Positions 61,371 to 64,000 of a stretch of DNA of 64,000 nucleotides are shown here, in pieces. The notes below the pieces were generated by a model, which was not told where the DNA came from, did no database searches, and was given only the letters and a program-made list of their open reading frames with translations. The DNA is from Neodiprion pinetum (taxonomy: Eukaryota; Arthropoda; Insecta; Hymenoptera; Diprionidae), in NCBI RefSeq assembly GCF_021155775.2, contig NC_060234.1, positions 7,822,283 through 7,886,282 on the forward strand. The letters are read 5' to 3'. A program made the translations under genes and the position numbers. Each line of letters begins with the position of its first letter. The stretch's first letter is position 1.

Positions 61371-61808
61371 GTATTACTGATTTTTTTCATATCTTAATAT
61401 TTTCAATTGTATGCGGTATTTTACCTTTTACTAATAATTATGACATGAATTATACAACCATTCATCCGATCCTTAGCTCAATCACTCAATCGCATTAAAT
61501 TGTCAATTTACTATTTCAAAAGCATACATGCAAGATTGACATAATACATGCAAGTCACTTTCTTTAGTTATAATTGTGCAAATAAGTCTTGTTTCCTGAA
61601 TTTAAATTACAAATGTGAATGTAAATTTAATTAGAAATGAATTGTCTCTGTTTAGGTCGTTTGACCAGAGTTCTTCTTTAACTTCAATCGGGATGGGATG
61701 AGTGAGTGAGGGGGTGCATAAATAAATAACACGATTTCGCGGGAAAGACAAGACGCTTGCTTCGTCATAAAAACCCTCACGGTGCAGAGGGAAAAGCCGA
61801 AGCAAGAC
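61371..61808. other. No gene recognised
   Basis: AT-rich sequence between two retroelement remnants, with no supported feature. Confidence 0.4.
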
Positions 61809-62522
61809 AAATGTTTATTGACTGCAAATCAGATTATCATAATACAGGATAATACAGTCGCTGGTGCGTTCCTTGTCAACTAGATTGAATGATCATTCAA
61901 TAATCTTAAGCCAACTTATCCAAATCTCCATGAGTAAACCGTGATCCGCAACTTCCAACGCTAACGTCGAAGCGGGGAAGGGGAAGCGTCAGGGTGGCCC
62001 AATGCCGTACAAACAGCGGTCCCGACGTCTCGGGAAACCAACGCTGAAGTGCTCGGGCGACAATGTGTGTCGCCGCGATGATGCTCGCCTGGGAGACGAG
62101 CACCTCCGGTCCAACCGGAGGGTGAACCGCGTCTCCCCCGACCAACTTAAACGGATAAATCTTAAAACTACGCGAAACAGAATAATCGACGCGCGCGGGT
62201 AAAGGAAAACCTAACACGTCCTACCTATTCGAGCGCTCGAGACTAACTAACTTGCGCTGCGCCTTCACCGGCCAAGCGAACGTACGTAACTGCCGATTCG
62301 AGTATCGGCCCACAAATTTCTGGCGCAGACAATAAGTACGTAATTTAAATTACTATAATGTTGAACTACTTGTCATGTGGAATAAGAAAGTAAATCTACT
62401 GTTGTGACCCTTTATTCACCTTATACGTGGTAAATAGGTACAACATACGAATATAACGAAACTGAAATATTTGTTGTTATAAATTTACAAACTAACATAA
62501 TATTAATAAAGTTGCGCGAACA
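61809..62522 (-). mobile_element. Candidate 3' LTR of the BEL/Pao element
   Basis: On the - strand the LTR would begin TGTTCGCGCAAC at 62522, directly after the purine-rich tract aaggcgggcggga. The far end is uncertain; a CA preceded by AATAAA at about 61809 is one choice. The 5' LTR is outside the window, so the boundary cannot be checked here. Confidence 0.45.
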
Positions 62523-62553
62523 TCCCGCCCGCCTTCGTCCAACGGACGAATCC

Positions 62554-62725
62554 TTACGCCTCCGACATTGCCCTACGCCCTTTGCCGCCATCTTCGAGGT
62601 GCAGCGGGCATAGACGAGAGATTTGCCGCCGTAGAGTGGTAGTTGCGGTTTTAATCGTGACCACCCTCACAAGGCCATCCGGACCCGGATGGAGTTCGAT
62701 TATTCTTCCTAGAGGCTACTTCTGG
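62554..62725 (-). pseudogene. BEL/Pao pol C-terminal end (DUF5641-like)
   Basis: On the - strand it reads LGRIIELHPGPDGLVRVVT, then RRQISRLCPLHLEDGG, ending at TAA (62556-62554). This is the typical C-terminal block of BEL/Pao polyproteins. Integrase and RNase H coding between this and the reverse transcriptase is missing, so there is an internal deletion or rearrangement. Confidence 0.8.
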
Positions 62726-63080
62726 TTTCGTTCAAATACGCTTTTATTTATTCTGTGATTCATGACGCTTTACAATCTGGCGTACGCACGTGTCGAATTC
62801 AGTCGTTCTAATAGATCGCAATGCCTCAAAATACTCGATTCTAAGCCACTGAAACTGTCTATTATTTCTTTCTGAGATTCCGATAACCCGAAGTGATAAT
62901 CAATCCGATCCATGTAATCCAATCAAATCAGACGCCGGAATCCCGACTCGGACACATGGACACCCAGTGTCCACGCCGAAGGGAACCAGACGCTGCTTTA
63001 TGTGTACCCAGGCCTATTCGCGTCCAACTTTAAATCGACGGACTTCCCCCCTCACGCCGTGACTGCTTAGAAACCAATAT
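62726..63080. other. Rearranged stretch inside the BEL/Pao remnant
   Basis: No pol homology recognised between the reverse transcriptase and the C-terminal block. It contains unrelated or badly decayed sequence. Confidence 0.4.
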
Positions 63081-64000
63081 TTACACAACTGCTCCGAGAG
63101 GAAAGTTAACCCCTTCATCAATAACCAACTGCGAAAGCGTGCGGATGGCCAGATATGGAGCACAAGTCGTCCCGTACGCGACAGTATTCAAACGGTAATC
63201 AACAGGACCGGCGTCAGCGGTCGGCGCCCACACAATTCTCTGCAGATCCTGGTCTTCGCGCTTGACCAGAACTTGCCGGAACATTTTCACCATGTCCGCG
63301 GTAAACGCAAAACGATATTTTCGCCAATTCAAGAGGATCGATGAAATATCGCCCTGGAGAAGGGTCCTGACCACAAAAAGTCATTCAGACAGTGCCCGGC
63401 TCGAGTTTTCCGAGAGGCGTCAAAAACAACACGAAGTTTACATTTGTCACCTGAAGCCTGAATCACTGCGTGATGTGGAAGGTACCACGCGTCCTCGCAC
63501 TGTATTTCTGAGGCCGGAACTCGAGTCATATGTCCCAGTCGTTCGTGGTCCCTCATGAAGCTACCGTACGCCTCAGCTAATCGAGCGTCTCGCGACAGTC
63601 GACGTTGCATACCAGAGAGAGATTTAAGCGCCATTGATCTAGTCTCGTTAGCTACCCTAGGATGGTCTGGACTCACAGGAAGCCGGACTTCGTACCGACC
63701 TCATGAGTCGCGACTGTGAGTCTCTTTGAAAAAGTGCTCAGCCATCTTGTCCTCGGGCATCAGTCTACTTGAATTCGGAGCAATCTCCTCGAGAGACCAA
63801 AAGCGTTGCAGGGTCTGCTCCAAATCTGGTTCACCCGAGCAATGAAGTGCCTGTGTTGGCAAGGAAGAGTGAGCCCCGTCCGCCCGCCGTTTGTCGGACC
63901 GCACTATACCAGAAATCACCCAGCCGAAAGCCGTACTTTGAGCGACAAGTTGTGAGGTAGGGAACCGTTTTAAACCGGAACGGAGCAACTGGCCATAAAC
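63081..64000 (-). pseudogene. BEL/Pao retrotransposon pol: protease/RT region, broken, runs off the window
   Basis: In - strand order: STAFGWVISGIV and LQRFWSLEEIAPNSS (63701-63988), an in-frame TGA at 63703-63701 within the block THSRDS-stop-GRYEVRLPV, then MALKSLSGMQRRLSRD, LPHHAV and KLRVVFDASRKTRAGHCLND. A frame shift follows near 63360, then FTADMVKMFRQVLV, DLQRIVWAP, YRLNTVAYGTTCAPYLAIR. These are the standard BEL/Pao RT blocks. The frame stops before the YVDD catalytic motif. Not functional. Confidence 0.9.

Overview
The window is animal nuclear DNA. It has long AT-rich introns, GT-AG splice sites, arthropod-type core promoters (TATA plus TCAGT initiator) and several transposon families. 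It looks like an insect; a hymenopteran such as a sawfly is my guess, and that is inference only. Everything was read by eye; no search or alignment was run.

Region 1 (4008-44253, + strand) is one large gene: a GON-domain ADAMTS metalloprotease of the ADAMTS9/20, C. elegans GON-1, Drosophila AdamTS-A group. I traced 25 exons whose splice phases all agree (4,788 coding bases, 1,595 codons plus stop). They cover the second half of the prodomain, a zinc protease domain, a disintegrin-like domain, 11 thrombospondin type-1 repeats (TSRs), the Cys-rich and spacer domains, and a complete GON domain. The start codon, signal peptide and first part of the prodomain were not found in positions 1-4007 and probably lie upstream of the window. 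The introns hold two related MITE families (called A and B here), a solo LTR nested in one MITE, several fold-back elements and a LINE remnant.

Region 2 (44254-49990) has no recognisable gene apart from MITE copies and possible 3'-UTR of the ADAMTS gene.

Region 3 (about 49990-60120) is a large palindrome: two arms of about 4.3 kb in inverted orientation around a spacer of about 1.4 kb. Each arm carries a three-exon gene, read outward from the centre, for a 75-residue secreted peptide with no cysteines. I do not recognise the family. The two copies have identical exon lengths (92/62/74 nt), phases and stop. The signal-peptide exon is identical at the nucleotide level, while the mature-peptide exons differ mostly by amino-acid-changing substitutions at a rate above the flanking introns that I compared. 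This is the usual signature of diversifying selection on a defence, venom or reproductive peptide, and it is the most interesting part of the window.

Region 4 (60598-64000, - strand) is a graveyard of retroelements: a decayed DIRS-like reverse transcriptase, then a broken BEL/Pao element (pol fragments, its C-terminal DUF5641-like end and the start of a 3' LTR) running off the right edge.
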